64,000 nucleotides of DNA from Delftia tsuruhatensis (lineage in GTDB: Bacteria > Pseudomonadota > Gammaproteobacteria > Burkholderiales > Burkholderiaceae_C), in the NCBI RefSeq assembly GCF_903815225.1, contig NZ_LR813084.1:2460501-2524500 (forward strand), in the 5' to 3' direction. Positions 1 to 8,808 of this stretch are shown in pieces. A model generated the notes under the pieces. It was given only the letters and a program-made list of their open reading frames with translations, searched no databases and was not told the DNA's origin. Position 1 is the first letter of the stretch; every line of letters begins with the position of its first letter. Position numbers and translations under genes: made by a program.

Positions 1-302
1 AGACGCACCAGGAGGCGCTGGACGCCCTGCGCCAGGGCCGCGTGGACGCCTATGTGACCGATTACACGCTGCTGCTCAACGCCCTGAGCCTGGGCGCCAG
101 CAATGCGCGGCTGGCGGGCGCGCCCTTTGGCGAGCAGGACCCCTACGGCATCGGCCTGCCCAAAGGCTCGGATGGCGTGGCCTTCGTCAATGCCTTCCTG
201 AAGAAGGTGGAGGCCGATGGCACCTGGGCCAGGCTGTGGACGGTGTCCATCGGCCAGCGCACGGGTAGCACCGCAGTTCCCACGCCGCCCGCCCGTCCCT
301 GA
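1..302 (+). CDS. Amino-acid ABC transporter substrate-binding protein, C-terminal part
   Basis: Only the last 99 codons are inside the window; the frame is open from base 3 to TGA at 300-302. The visible part contains the sequence GRVDAYVTDYTLLL, typical of the second lobe of family-3 periplasmic amino-acid receptors (the A..L..GrvDA...D motif), followed by the usual conserved YGIGLPKG stretch and a terminal helix (FLKKVEADGTWARLW). It would bind a polar or acidic amino acid in the periplasm and feed the two permeases that follow after 3 nt. The ligand cannot be told from this fragment. The signal peptide and first lobe lie upstream of the window. Confidence 0.85.
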   Translation, partial: THQEALDALRQGRVDAYVTDYTLLLNALSLGASNARLAGAPFGEQDPYGIGLPKGSDGVAFVNAFLKKVEADGTWARLWTVSIGQRTGSTAVPTPPARP

Positions 303-305
303 TCG

Positions 306-968
306 ATGGGTGAGGTTTCCAGGCTCCTGGCCGAGCATGGGCCTGCCTTCTGGCAGGCCTTGTTGCTGACGTGGAAGCTGACGGCCCTGTCCTTCGTGCC
401 CGGCTTTGTGCTGGGCATCGTGGTGACGGTGCTGCGGCTGCTGCCCGTGCCGCCGCTGCGCTTCGTGCTGACGGGCTATGTGGAGATCTTCCGCAACATC
501 CCCAGCGTGGCGCTGCTGATCTTCATCGTGTTCGCCCTGCCCGAGCTGGAGGTGGTTATCGACTACGAGCCCAGCGTGATCCTCACGCTGACGCTGGTGT
601 GCTCCGCCTTCACGGCGGACTATCTGCGCGCGGGCATCAACACCGTGGCCGGCGGGCAGGTCGAGGCAGCGCTGAGCCTGGGCATGCGGCCCATGCAGGT
701 CATTTGCTCGGTGGTTCTGCCGCAGGCGCTGCGCACCGTGGTGCAGCCCGTGACCTCGCTGCTGATCGCGCTGATGCTGTCCACCTCGCTGGCCTCACAG
801 GTGCCCATGGCGGGCCGGGAGCTGACGGCGCTGGTGTCCAAGATGGCCAACGATTCCGCTGCCGGCATGGCCGCCTTCGGGGTGGCGGCCACGCTGTATG
901 TGGCCACCGGCCTGCTGATCGCCTGGGCCGGCGCCGCCCTGGAAAAGAAGCTGCGGATACTGCGATGA
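306..968 (+). CDS. Amino-acid ABC transporter permease, HisMQ/GltJ type
   Basis: A 220-residue inner-membrane protein with about five hydrophobic segments. The family's cytoplasmic EAA loop is visible as GGQVEAALSLGMRPMQ near residues 117-132, with the conserved EIFRNIPSVALL segment before it (residues 60-71). It belongs to the polar amino-acid uptake (PAAT) class, in which two similar permeases form the channel. ATG at 306 lies 3 nt after the receptor stop, and the stop overlaps the next start as ATGA (965-968), so translation of the pair is probably coupled. No ATPase subunit is seen downstream; it is either upstream of the window or elsewhere. Confidence 0.9.
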   Translation: MGEVSRLLAEHGPAFWQALLLTWKLTALSFVPGFVLGIVVTVLRLLPVPPLRFVLTGYVEIFRNIPSVALLIFIVFALPELEVVIDYEPSVILTLTLVCSAFTADYLRAGINTVAGGQVEAALSLGMRPMQVICSVVLPQALRTVVQPVTSLLIALMLSTSLASQVPMAGRELTALVSKMANDSAAGMAAFGVAATLYVATGLLIAWAGAALEKKLRILR

Positions 969-1765
969 GCCGCCACCTGGAAGACATTCTGTTCGGCGCC
1001 CCCAGCCCCCGCGCCCGCACCGTCACCCGGACGGTGAGCGTGGTTGCGGCGGCCCTGCTGCTGGTGCTGGCGGCGGCGGTGGCGTCGCGCTTTCATTCCC
1101 AGGGGCAGCTCGATGCCAGGTTCTGGGAGTTCTTCACCTGGCCCACGACCTGGGCCTTCCTGGGCCGGGGCCTGCTGGGCACGCTGGCATCGTCGGCCAT
1201 GGCCGCCGCCATTGCGCTGGCCCTGGGGCTGGCGCTGATGGTGGGACGCCTGTCGCGTCTGCGGCTGGTGCGCTGGCCCAGCATCGCGCTCATCGAGTTC
1301 CTGCGCGGCACGCCGACGCTGTTGCTGATCTATGTGTGCTTCCTGGTGCTGCCAGCGGCCGGCATCAAGCTCGGCACCTATTGGATGCTGACCCTGCCGG
1401 TCGGCCTGAGCACGGCCGCCGTGGTGGCCGAGGTCTACCGCGCAGGCGTGCTGGCCGTGCCCCGGGGTCAGACCGATGCCGCGCGCAGCCTGGGGCTGAC
1501 CGAAGCCCAGGTGTTCCTGCTCGTGGTCTTCCCCCAGGCCCTGCGTTTCATCGTGCCAGCCCTGGTGGCGCAACTGGTCATCGTGGTCAAGGACACCACT
1601 TTCGGCTATGTGGTCACCTACGGTGAACTCATGCAGAACGCCAAGGTGCTCATCGCCAACTACCAGGCCCTGGTGCCCGTGTACCTGGTGGTCGCCGCGC
1701 TGTATTGCCTGGTGAACTACGGCATATCGAGGGCGAGCAAGCGGCTGGGCAGGCCGCGTCGTTGA
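965..1765 (+). CDS. Amino-acid ABC transporter permease, GltK/HisM type
   Basis: The second permease of the pair, 266 residues. It has an N-terminal cytoplasmic extension and a first membrane segment at about residues 20-40, then the core permease domain. The signature EFLRGTPTLLLIYVCFLVLP and the EAA-loop sequence PRGQTDAARSLGLTEAQ are both clear. I chose ATG 965 because it overlaps the upstream stop and directly precedes MSRHLEDILFG; the open frame extends further 5' but only as an out-of-frame shadow of the first permease. It ends at TGA 1763-1765, and the operon appears to end here since the next genes lie on the other strand. Confidence 0.9.
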   Translation: MSRHLEDILFGAPSPRARTVTRTVSVVAAALLLVLAAAVASRFHSQGQLDARFWEFFTWPTTWAFLGRGLLGTLASSAMAAAIALALGLALMVGRLSRLRLVRWPSIALIEFLRGTPTLLLIYVCFLVLPAAGIKLGTYWMLTLPVGLSTAAVVAEVYRAGVLAVPRGQTDAARSLGLTEAQVFLLVVFPQALRFIVPALVAQLVIVVKDTTFGYVVTYGELMQNAKVLIANYQALVPVYLVVAALYCLVNYGISRASKRLGRPRR

Positions 1766-2030
1766 ACGACAGGGGGCACCAGCGAAGGCGTGGTTGCATG
1801 CCTGCGCGGGTCCGATACCGCCTGGCCCTCGCAACCTTCTGCGCGCCTGCTTCAGGCGGCCCACCCACGGTCTCTGCCCGGCGGTCGCGATGCGGTCCGG
1901 CAGGGCCATCGGTCTGCCTTCATCCGGACGGGGGTGACCGTTCGGAGAACGCATCAGGCGCTCCGCGCGCGCTCGCCAGGTGCGCAAACGCCCGGCGAGG
2001 CAGGGCCTGCGGGGCCGGAAACTGGCGTGC

Positions 2031-2438
2031 CTACTTCTTCGCGTACTCGAACTTCGGCAGCGCCTTCAGGGCGTCCTTGGTGGCGCCGGGCAAGGTGATC
2101 TTGTTGTTTTCCACCCGGAACTGGTTCACCGGAATGGCAACGTCGTGCTTGCCGACGCCCAGAAAACCGCCCGCGCCGACGATGGCGTACGAGACGGCCT
2201 TGTCGGGAGCGACGATCACGTCGTCGATCTTGCCCACGGCCTTGCCTTCCTCGTTGTACACGCTCTTGCCGAGCACCGACTTCTTCAGGCTCCAGCCCGT
2301 GGCCACGGCCTGGACTTCCGTGGCTGCCACGCCCAAGGTGGTGGTGCCGGCCACGGGCTGGGCCCAGCTTGCGGATGAAGTACCAGCCAGCAGGGCGGCA
2401 CCGATCAGACCCATCTTCAGCGTTTGGAAACCTGTCAT
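2031..2438 (-). CDS. PRC-barrel domain protein, exported
   Basis: 135 residues. An N-terminal signal peptide (MTGFQTLKMGLIGAALLAG, cleavage probably after WAQ) is followed by one PRC-barrel domain at about residues 45-120, with the typical VYNEEGKAVGKIDDVIV strand pair and a later VGKHDVAIPVNQF stretch. Such small periplasmic PRC-barrel proteins are common in soil proteobacteria and are usually stress-linked, but no precise function is established. I chose ATG 2438 because CCAGGAG sits six bases upstream; the open frame begins 11 codons earlier without such a site. It follows the CsbD gene by 75 nt on the same strand, so the two may be one unit. Confidence 0.85.
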   Translation of the reverse strand: MTGFQTLKMGLIGAALLAGTSSASWAQPVAGTTTLGVAATEVQAVATGWSLKKSVLGKSVYNEEGKAVGKIDDVIVAPDKAVSYAIVGAGGFLGVGKHDVAIPVNQFRVENNKITLPGATKDALKALPKFEYAKK

Positions 2439-2513
2439 ATCAACTCCTGGAAGAAATGTTCTCGTGAGCACCCGTCGGGCGCGGCGGGAAGTGCGGCGCA
2501 GGTCGGCGTGGCG

Positions 2514-2693
2514 CTACTTCCTGGCTTCCTTGATGGCTTCCTTCACATCGCCCACTTTCTTCTGGGCCGTGCCTTCGACCTGCTTGGCAATGCCCTTGGC
2601 CTGTTGCTCGGGGCTGTTGAGCAGTTCGCCGGCCGTTTGCTGAACCTTTCCGGCGGCATCCTTGAGGGCGCCTTTCACTTGATCCTTGTTCAT
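2514..2693 (-). CDS. CsbD family stress-response protein
   Basis: A 59-residue, highly charged, helix-forming protein beginning MNKDQVKGALKDAAGKVQQ, the recognisable CsbD opening, with the second half GIAKQVEGTAQKKVGDVKEA repeating the same pattern. CsbD-like proteins (YjbJ in E. coli) are abundant under general stress or in stationary phase; their molecular role is unclear. AAAGGA lies about 8 nt before the ATG. The long frame upstream of this ATG has no CsbD-like content and is rejected as the start. It lies directly upstream of the PRC-barrel gene. Confidence 0.9.
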   Translation of the reverse strand: MNKDQVKGALKDAAGKVQQTAGELLNSPEQQAKGIAKQVEGTAQKKVGDVKEAIKEARK

Positions 2694-3045
2694 ACATGCA
2701 TCCTTTGGGAATTGAACTGGAATGGACGGTCTCGCAAGACCTGTGGCCAGCTTAGGAGGCATGTGTTCCAGCGGCTGCCAGCCTTTGCAGTGTCGCGGTG
2801 TACTCCCGCAGGAAGCCTTGTGTCGGAGGAGTGCCTGGCTCTGCCCCCGCAACGCCGGGGCAAGGAATCCCCGACGCTGAGTCAAGGGCGTGCTGTGGCA
2901 GCCGCCTAGGATCCTGGGCAATTCCTTTTTTCGGGACCGTGCTGTCCGCGCCCGGCAGTCCACGCCTTCCTGCTGCGGGCTGTCTGCTCCAGGGCCTGAG
3001 GCTGTCGGTGCGCGGCGCATTCCTGCGGCCATCGTTCTTCACACC
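2694..3045 (+). other. Intergenic region, no gene seen
   Basis: 352 bp between the divergent CsbD gene and the repeat protein. It should hold both promoters. Short frames exist on both strands but none has a credible start, ribosome binding site or family-like sequence. A small CCCCG/CGGGG hairpin is visible near 2848-2863. I see nothing else. Confidence 0.5.
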
Positions 3046-6023
3046 ATGAAACGCTACGTCCTCCCCTTGTCATTCCTGCTTCTGGCAGGGGCTTGCCAGG
3101 CCCAGGTGCCAGACTGTGTCAGCGGCAAGACTTACCTTGAATCCAGTAGGTGCCGCGTGCCGGAAGGGTTGACTTCCGTGGCGGCTGTCCGAATGGCAAC
3201 GGAGAGGTCGTCTATTTCAACCAGGGCTTCGGCGGCGGACGGGGCGGCGATGGCGGCAGCATGCCGCCTTATTCGCGAGGTCCGGCAGGGGGCAGTGTGG
3301 TGGGATACGGCCAAGGTGGGCAGGGCTGCAATGGAGGCGGCGGCGGCGGCGGCGGCGCTGGGGGCGGTGGTTCGGGCGGTGCTGCTTCGCAGAGGGATAC
3401 TTTCCAGGACAAGGGGTTTGTCGGTGCTGGTGGTGGGGGCGGAGGATCCCTTTCCGCCTATGGGCCCCTGGCATACGGTGTTGGCAGCAATGGTGGATCG
3501 CCCGGGGCCGATGGCGGCGGTGGTGCCATCACGGTGCGGTATCCCCATTGGGGTGTGAACGCGGATGGGGCAACCGTTGTTGCCGGTGGAGCTGCCGTCA
3601 ATGTGCTCCCGGAGCTGGTACTCAACGACGCCGCCGTCAACTGGGGCGCCTCCGCGAGCATTGCCATTTCCGGCAATCGCCAGCCCGGCGATGTGCTGTC
3701 CCTGCCATGGACCCGGGACATCGTGTCCAGTTATGACCCGGCCAGTGGCGTCTTGACGCTGGAACCGGACCCGAATTCTTTGTCGGGCGTAAGCATCACG
3801 CAGTGGGTGAATGCCCTGCGTTCGGTCACGCTGCAGGTGCCTGCGAACACCGCCAGTACGGGCACGCGCATGCTGCGAATCTGGCTGGCCGGACAGAATG
3901 ATGTCGGTAATGTCGTCGAGAGCACCGCCGTGGCGTACAAGCCGGTGAATGTACAGGCCTTGAGCTACATCGTGACCCCGGTTGCCGGGGCGGGCGGCAG
4001 CATGGCTCCTGATACTCCACAGTCCGTGGCGGCGGGCTCCGCCACGAGCTTTGTGGTGATGCCTGCTGCGGGGCATCAGATCGCCGGCGTGACGGGCTGC
4101 GGTGGCACGCTCAGCGGCAGCACCTATACCACGGGCGCCATCGGCGGGGACTGTGCGGTGGCGGCCAGCTTCGCTCCCATCGTCCACACGGTCACGCCGT
4201 CGGCGGGGCCGCATGGCAGCATCGCGCCGGCCACGGCGCAGCCGGTGAATTCCGGGGCCAGCACCAGTTTCACGGTCACGCCCGAGGCGGGGTACAAGAT
4301 CGCCGGCGTGACGGGCTGCGGTGGCACGCTCAACGGCAGCACCTACACCACGGGCGCCATCGGCGGGGACTGTGCGGTGGCGGCCAGCTTCGCTCCCATC
4401 GTCCACACGGTCACGCCGTCGGCGGGGCCGCATGGCAGCATCGCGCCGGCCACGGCGCAGCCGGTGAATTCCGGGGCCAGCACCAGTTTCACGGTCACGC
4501 CCGAGGCGGGGTACAAGATCGCCGGCGTGACGGGCTGCGGTGGCACGCTCAACGGCAGCACCTACACCACGGGCGCCATCGGCGGGGACTGTGCGGTGGC
4601 GGCCAGCTTCGCTCCCATCGTCCACATGGTCACGCCGTCGGCGGGGCCGCATGGCAGCATCGCGCCGGCCACGGCGCAGCCGGTGAACTCCGGGGCCAGT
4701 ACCAGTTTCACGGTCACGCCCGAGGCGGGGTACAAGATCGCCGGCGTGACGGGCTGCGGTGGCACGCTCAACGGCAGCACCTACACCACGGGCGCCATCG
4801 GCGGGGACTGTGCGGTGGCGGCCAGCTTCGCTCCCATCGTCCACATGGTCACGCCGTCGGCGGGGCCGCATGGCAGCATCGCGCCGGCCACGGCGCAGCC
4901 GGTGAACTCCGGGGCCAGTACCAGCTTCACGGTCACGCCCGAGGCGGGGTACAAGATCGCCGGCGTGACGGGCTGCGGGGGCACGCTCAACGGCAGCACC
5001 TACACCACGGGCGCCATCGGCGGGGACTGTGCGGTGGCGGCCAGCTTCGCTCCCATCGTCCACACGGTCACGCCGTCGGCGGGGCCGCATGGCAGCATCA
5101 GCCCGGCCACGGCGCAGCCGGTGAACTCCGGGGCCAGCACCAGTTTCACGGTCACGCCCGAGGCGGGGTACAAGATCGCCGGCGTGACGGGCTGCGGTGG
5201 CACGCTCAGCGGCAGCACCTACACCACGGGCGCCATCGGGGGGGACTGTGCGGTGGCGGCCAGCTTCGCTCCCATCGTCCACACGGTCACGCCGTCGGCG
5301 GGGCCGCATGGCAGCATCAGCCCGGCCACGGCGCAGTCGGTGAATTCCGGGGCCAGCACCAGCTTCACGGTCACGCCGTCCGAGGGCGCGCAGCTGGTGG
5401 GTGTCACAGGATGCGCCGGGACGCTGGGCGGGGTGACCTATGCCACGGGCGCGATCACGGCCGATTGCACGGTGCACGCGGAGTTCGCCTTGCGCCAGAC
5501 GGCTGCGGTGGGGACTACGACGGGTTCCGGCCTGGTGCACGCTCGCATCGTTCGTGCCAGTCCCCGTTGTTCTTTCGAGCCTGCCGGTTCCGCCGCCGTG
5601 CAGGTGGGTGGCGTATCACGGGAGCGTTCTCCGCATGGGGGATACCGATGGACGATGGAGCAATGCCCCCCGGGTGAAACCGTGACCGTGGCCGTGACAT
5701 TCCCCAGCCTGAAGGGGTTGACCGTGATGAAGTACGGGCCCACTCCCGGGTCGTCCGGGCGCAGCGTGTTCTATCCGCCCGCGAACCTGTCCATCGTGGG
5801 CAATACCGCGACCTACGACGTGACGGATGGCGAACTGGGTGATGACGATCTGGTGGTCGATGGCCGCATCACGGACCCCGTGCTGGCCATGCCGGTCGAT
5901 CTGGGGGCCACTGCCGTACCCGGTCTGGCCGGGTGGGCCTGGGCCATGCTCTGCGCCCTGCTGGCGGGATGTGCCGGACTGGTGCTTGTCCAGGCGTCTT
6001 TCAAGGTTCGCAGGGGCAGTTGA
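3046..6023 (+). pseudogene. Surface repeat protein with IPTL-CTERM-like anchor, frameshifted after the signal peptide
   Basis: ATG 3046 opens a good signal peptide (MKRYVLPLSFLLLAGACQAQ) and continues to about GLTSV, but the rest of the protein is one frame earlier, opening only after TAG 3147-3149 and running uninterrupted to 6023 (957 codons). In order the body holds a Gly-rich segment (about body residues 20-130), a short beta region, seven tandem InlB-like bacterial repeats, a choice-of-anchor-U-like stretch (DVTDGELGDDDLVVDG) and a C-terminal hydrophobic helix plus basic tail resembling IPTL-CTERM sorting signals. Such proteins are exported and processed at the envelope. Unless a -1 frameshift occurs, no exported full-length product is made. 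At the junction the bases GACTTCCGTG read as TSV in one frame and DFRG in the other, suggesting loss of one copy of a 10-bp duplication. A sequencing error is the main alternative. Confidence 0.75.
3972..5504 (+). repeat. Seven 219-bp in-frame tandem repeats
   Basis: Units start at 3972, 4191, 4410, 4629, 4848, 5067 and 5286, each 219 bp (73 residues) beginning with VTP. Units two to six are nearly identical at the DNA level; differences are a few bases, such as Thr/Met after IVH and IAP/ISP. The first unit and the second half of the last unit are clearly divergent. Each unit carries the GVTGCGGTL...GGDCAVAASF pattern with two cysteines, matching bacterial InlB-B-like repeats. The homogeneity points to recent expansion or gene conversion by unequal crossing over, so copy number may vary between strains. 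Confidence 0.95.
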
Positions 6024-6217
6024 TGGTGGCCGAGTGGTTTGTCCTCCGCCGGGTGCCAGTTGCCGGCCTTCAGGTCGGCGGCTGGCAGTCCGTGCGCGGT
6101 CTGCGCCAGTGCGCGCAAGCCCGGGAAAGCAACGGTATCGACGCCGACGTGGCTGGGACCATTGCCCTGCGGGTTGGCGAAGCGCGCGATGACCGGACCG
6201 GCGGCGCGCTGCGGTTG

Positions 6218-7021
6218 CTAGATGGTGATGGTCCCGGTCAGGTAACGGGCGCAGTGGCCCGCGACCTGGACGCTGGCATCGGTCACTTCGCAGAACAGCG
6301 TGCCGGTGCGCCGCGAGGCCTGGTGGGCGACCAGCACATTCTTGCCCAGCCTGCCGGCCCAGTAGGGAGCGAGCGCCGCATGGATGGAGCCGGTGACGGG
6401 GTCTTCCTCGCCTCCGTTGGCGGGCCAGAAGTAGCGGCTGCAGAAGTCATGCGCCGCGCCGGCATCGGCCGGTGCCGTCACCACCACGTCCAGCGGGCCC
6501 AGCGTCTTGAGCTTTTCCAGATCGGGCTTGACCGCGAGCACGCTGGCTTCGGTGTCATACACGGCCAGGTAGGCCTGCTGGTTCACCAGATAGGCGGAGG
6601 GGACGGGGGTGAGTCCTTCGCGCAACGCGGTGGGGACTTCCTCCAGGGGGCTGGCATCGCGGCGTGGGAAGGTCATGACGATGCGCCCGCTGTCTTCAAG
6701 CCTTGCGCTGACCTTGCCCACGGCTGCGGCCCAGAAGGCGACGCCACGCACAGTGGGGTCGGCTTCGAAAAGGACGTGGGCACTGGCCAGCGTCGCATGG
6801 CCGCAGAACGCAATTTCCGTCAGCGGGGAGAACCAGCGGATTTCATAGGCTTCGCGTTCGGCGCTCCAGACCAGGAACGAGGTTTCGGAGAGGTTGTTCT
6901 CTGCCGCGATGGCCTGCAACGTGGAGTCGGCAAGCCATGCATCCAGCGGAACGACGGCGGCCTGGTTGCCCTTGAATCTTTGCGAGGTGAATGCGTCGAT
7001 GACGTGAATGGGAAGTTGCAT
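6218..7021 (-). CDS. PhzF family isomerase/epimerase-like protein
   Basis: 267 residues. It begins MQLPIHVIDAFTSQRFKGNQAAVVPL, the standard PhzF opening, with the catalytic-type glutamate in NNLSETSFL (about residue 46), a WFSPLTEIAFCGHATLA block, and in the second half FWPANGGEEDPVTGSIHAAL. The two halves have the diaminopimelate-epimerase-like fold. Family members isomerise small metabolites; the substrate here is unknown and no phenazine genes are nearby. ATG 7021 is chosen for the family-typical start, although no strong Shine-Dalgarno is visible. Stop TAG is at 6218-6220. Confidence 0.9.
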   Translation of the reverse strand: MQLPIHVIDAFTSQRFKGNQAAVVPLDAWLADSTLQAIAAENNLSETSFLVWSAEREAYEIRWFSPLTEIAFCGHATLASAHVLFEADPTVRGVAFWAAAVGKVSARLEDSGRIVMTFPRRDASPLEEVPTALREGLTPVPSAYLVNQQAYLAVYDTEASVLAVKPDLEKLKTLGPLDVVVTAPADAGAAHDFCSRYFWPANGGEEDPVTGSIHAALAPYWAGRLGKNVLVAHQASRRTGTLFCEVTDASVQVAGHCARYLTGTITI

Positions 7022-7186
7022 TGCAAAAAATGGCCGGGTGGGTGGGGTTCTTGCGTGAACCATGACGGAAAGACCGGGCATCCGCGCTTGCGCACCGGAT
7101 GGCCGGCCTGTGATTCTAGGCAGCTGCAAGTGAAGAAGGCGCATGCCGCTGCCGCATGCGCCGCGATGCCTGTTGCGGGAGCGGAT

Positions 7187-7522
7187 CTAGTCGGCGGTCA
7201 CCTGCAGGCCCGCGCCTTCGCCATGGGCCTGCAGGCACATCCGCCCGAGGTCGCTGAGAAAGCGCAGCACCGGCAACGCGCCGGCGCACAGGGGAATGGC
7301 GGCCATGATGTCGTTGTGCAGTTCCAGCAACTGGTCGGGTGGCACGAACATTTCCGCGCTGGCTCCGTAGTAGTGCCTCCAGAATTCCTGCAGCAGGCCC
7401 TGGCGGGTCTTGCCGACGATCAGCGGATAGCCGCTTTCCCAGACATATTCATTCATGAGAAGGCAGGCCAGGCCCGGGTCGACAGGACTGGCGCCAGCGG
7501 GAATCAGCAGTACACGCCGCAT
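7187..7522 (-). CDS. Hypothetical protein, 111 residues
   Basis: I do not recognise the family. The sequence begins MRRVLLIPAGASPVDPGL and has a mixed alpha/beta look, with an aromatic central stretch (EFWRHYYGASAEMF) and a C-terminal half rich in small hydrophobics and Cys. There is no signal peptide or membrane helix. ATG 7522 is the first in-frame ATG; the frame stays open to 7588, with no ribosome binding site deciding between them. It is transcribed in the same direction as phzF, 165 bp upstream of it. Whether it is expressed is uncertain. Confidence 0.5.
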   Translation of the reverse strand: MRRVLLIPAGASPVDPGLACLLMNEYVWESGYPLIVGKTRQGLLQEFWRHYYGASAEMFVPPDQLLELHNDIMAAIPLCAGALPVLRFLSDLGRMCLQAHGEGAGLQVTAD

Positions 7523-7780
7523 TTCATACTCATTTGCAGTTTCCAGAGGCACCTGTGAACTCCGCAAATTCTGTGACGACCGTGGCATCGGTCGACGAGT
7601 TGATGAAAAGATGACCGCATGAAGCGGTGGTGTGGTTCGCCCGGTTTCTGGCGTTGATGGAGTTTTTCTTTGCCATGTCAGCTCTGCCAGTCAGTGATTG
7701 ATGAGACAGTCCGTGCCGGGTTCGGCTTGAACTGGCTGGCACTTTAGGCAGGCATGCTGGCTGGGGGGAATTACATACGA

Positions 7781-8743
7781 TTACATTGCACTGGCCCGCG
7801 CCCCGCCCCGGATTTCAAAGGGATAGTCGCCAAAGCGCAGGCTGCCGCGCCGGCGCTCCACCAGGGCCGGGGCTGCAGGGCAATGGGGCAGGGCGCCCAG
7901 GATCTGGTGCTTGGCGCGGAAGATCTGGATGTTCACGTAGGAAGGCTCCACGCCCAGCATGCGCGAGAGTTCCTCCAGCTCGACCCAGCCCTGGCTTTGC
8001 GCGGCAATGCCCTTGAGGGCGTCCTGCTGGCGCAGACGGGCCAGCGTGACCAGGGTGTAGTGGTGTATGCGCTCACCCAGCGGGACGGGCGTTCCATTGA
8101 TCCGCAGGCTCAGGCGGGCGTGTTCCTCGTTCTGGCTGACTTCGAAACAGAACGACACATCCGGCAGCGGCGCTGCGGCCGGTGCAAGGGCGATTTCGCG
8201 GGTCGACTCGAGGTCGTCGCACAGTACGAACTCCCAGTTCCCCGCCGATGTGACGACCATGGCACCGTCGCGCAGGGTTTCCATGCCGTCCACGGATTCC
8301 AGCACCCAGCGGCTGTCCTGCAGGAGCAGGTTCACCTCGGGCTCCTGGGCGTTGGGCAGCAGGTTGCCACGCGGGTTCAGGGGCAGGATCTGGCGCGGAT
8401 CGGGCACCGGCCCGGGTCCCTGGCTCGGGCACAGGCAGGTGAGCGGCGGGCTCAGGTCCTGCACGGTCCAGGCCGATGCATCGCCCTCGCCCATGCTGAG
8501 CCTGGCGCCCACGGACAGCGCGGTCCAGTTGCCGGCGGCCAGCCGCACGCCGTTGAGCATGGTGCCGTTGCGGCTCTGGTCCACGATTTCCCAGGCCTGC
8601 CGGTTCCAGCGGATCAGGGCGTGGACCTGGGAGACGTCCGGAGCCTTCATCACGGTCTGGCACAGCGATGGATGGCGTCCGAAGGTGTGCATGGGCCGCA
8701 GCACGACCCTGCGGCCATCGAGTTGGTTGTGTAAGAGGGCCAT
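7781..8743 (-). CDS. FHA-domain protein of the TOMM locus
   Basis: 320 residues. Residues 5-95 are a forkhead-associated domain with its phosphothreonine-binding marks: GR (22-23), S38, H41 and the SRNGTMLNG loop (57-65). A middle beta-rich segment is followed by a C-terminal part (about residues 215-315, ERIHHYTLVTLARLRQQDA...) that looks like a winged-helix output domain of the type paired with FHA in some transcriptional activators. It is the last gene of the unit led by the Ser/Thr kinase at 16726, so it probably reads phosphorylated targets of that kinase (inference). ATG 8743 has AAGGAGAATG upstream. The spacing from the cyclodehydratase stop is 65 bp. Confidence 0.85.
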   Translation of the reverse strand: MALLHNQLDGRRVVLRPMHTFGRHPSLCQTVMKAPDVSQVHALIRWNRQAWEIVDQSRNGTMLNGVRLAAGNWTALSVGARLSMGEGDASAWTVQDLSPPLTCLCPSQGPGPVPDPRQILPLNPRGNLLPNAQEPEVNLLLQDSRWVLESVDGMETLRDGAMVVTSAGNWEFVLCDDLESTREIALAPAAAPLPDVSFCFEVSQNEEHARLSLRINGTPVPLGERIHHYTLVTLARLRQQDALKGIAAQSQGWVELEELSRMLGVEPSYVNIQIFRAKHQILGALPHCPAAPALVERRRGSLRFGDYPFEIRGGARASAM

Positions 8744-8808
8744 CGCCTCGCATTCTCCTTGGACTGTCCTGTGCACGGCGGGGCGGCGCGGCCCTCGTCC
8801 TGCCAGGG

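Noticed and set aside
620..1987. 455-codon minus-strand frame across the permease genes
   Set aside because: GC-rich shadow of two clear ABC permeases; Gln/His/Arg-rich text without domain features.
3972..5504. Tandem repeats considered as CRISPR or satellite DNA
   Set aside because: The units are 219 bp, contiguous, in frame and encode a known type of protein repeat; there are no spacers.
3132..5540. 802-codon open frame on the minus strand across the repeat array
   Set aside because: It is the antisense of the plus-strand repeats; its repeats mirror the same 219-bp period, it has no ribosome binding site and no family-like sequence.
7530..7742. Small minus-strand frame (MAKKNSINARNRANH... 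from 7676)
   Set aside because: No Shine-Dalgarno and no recognisable family; kept as intergenic.
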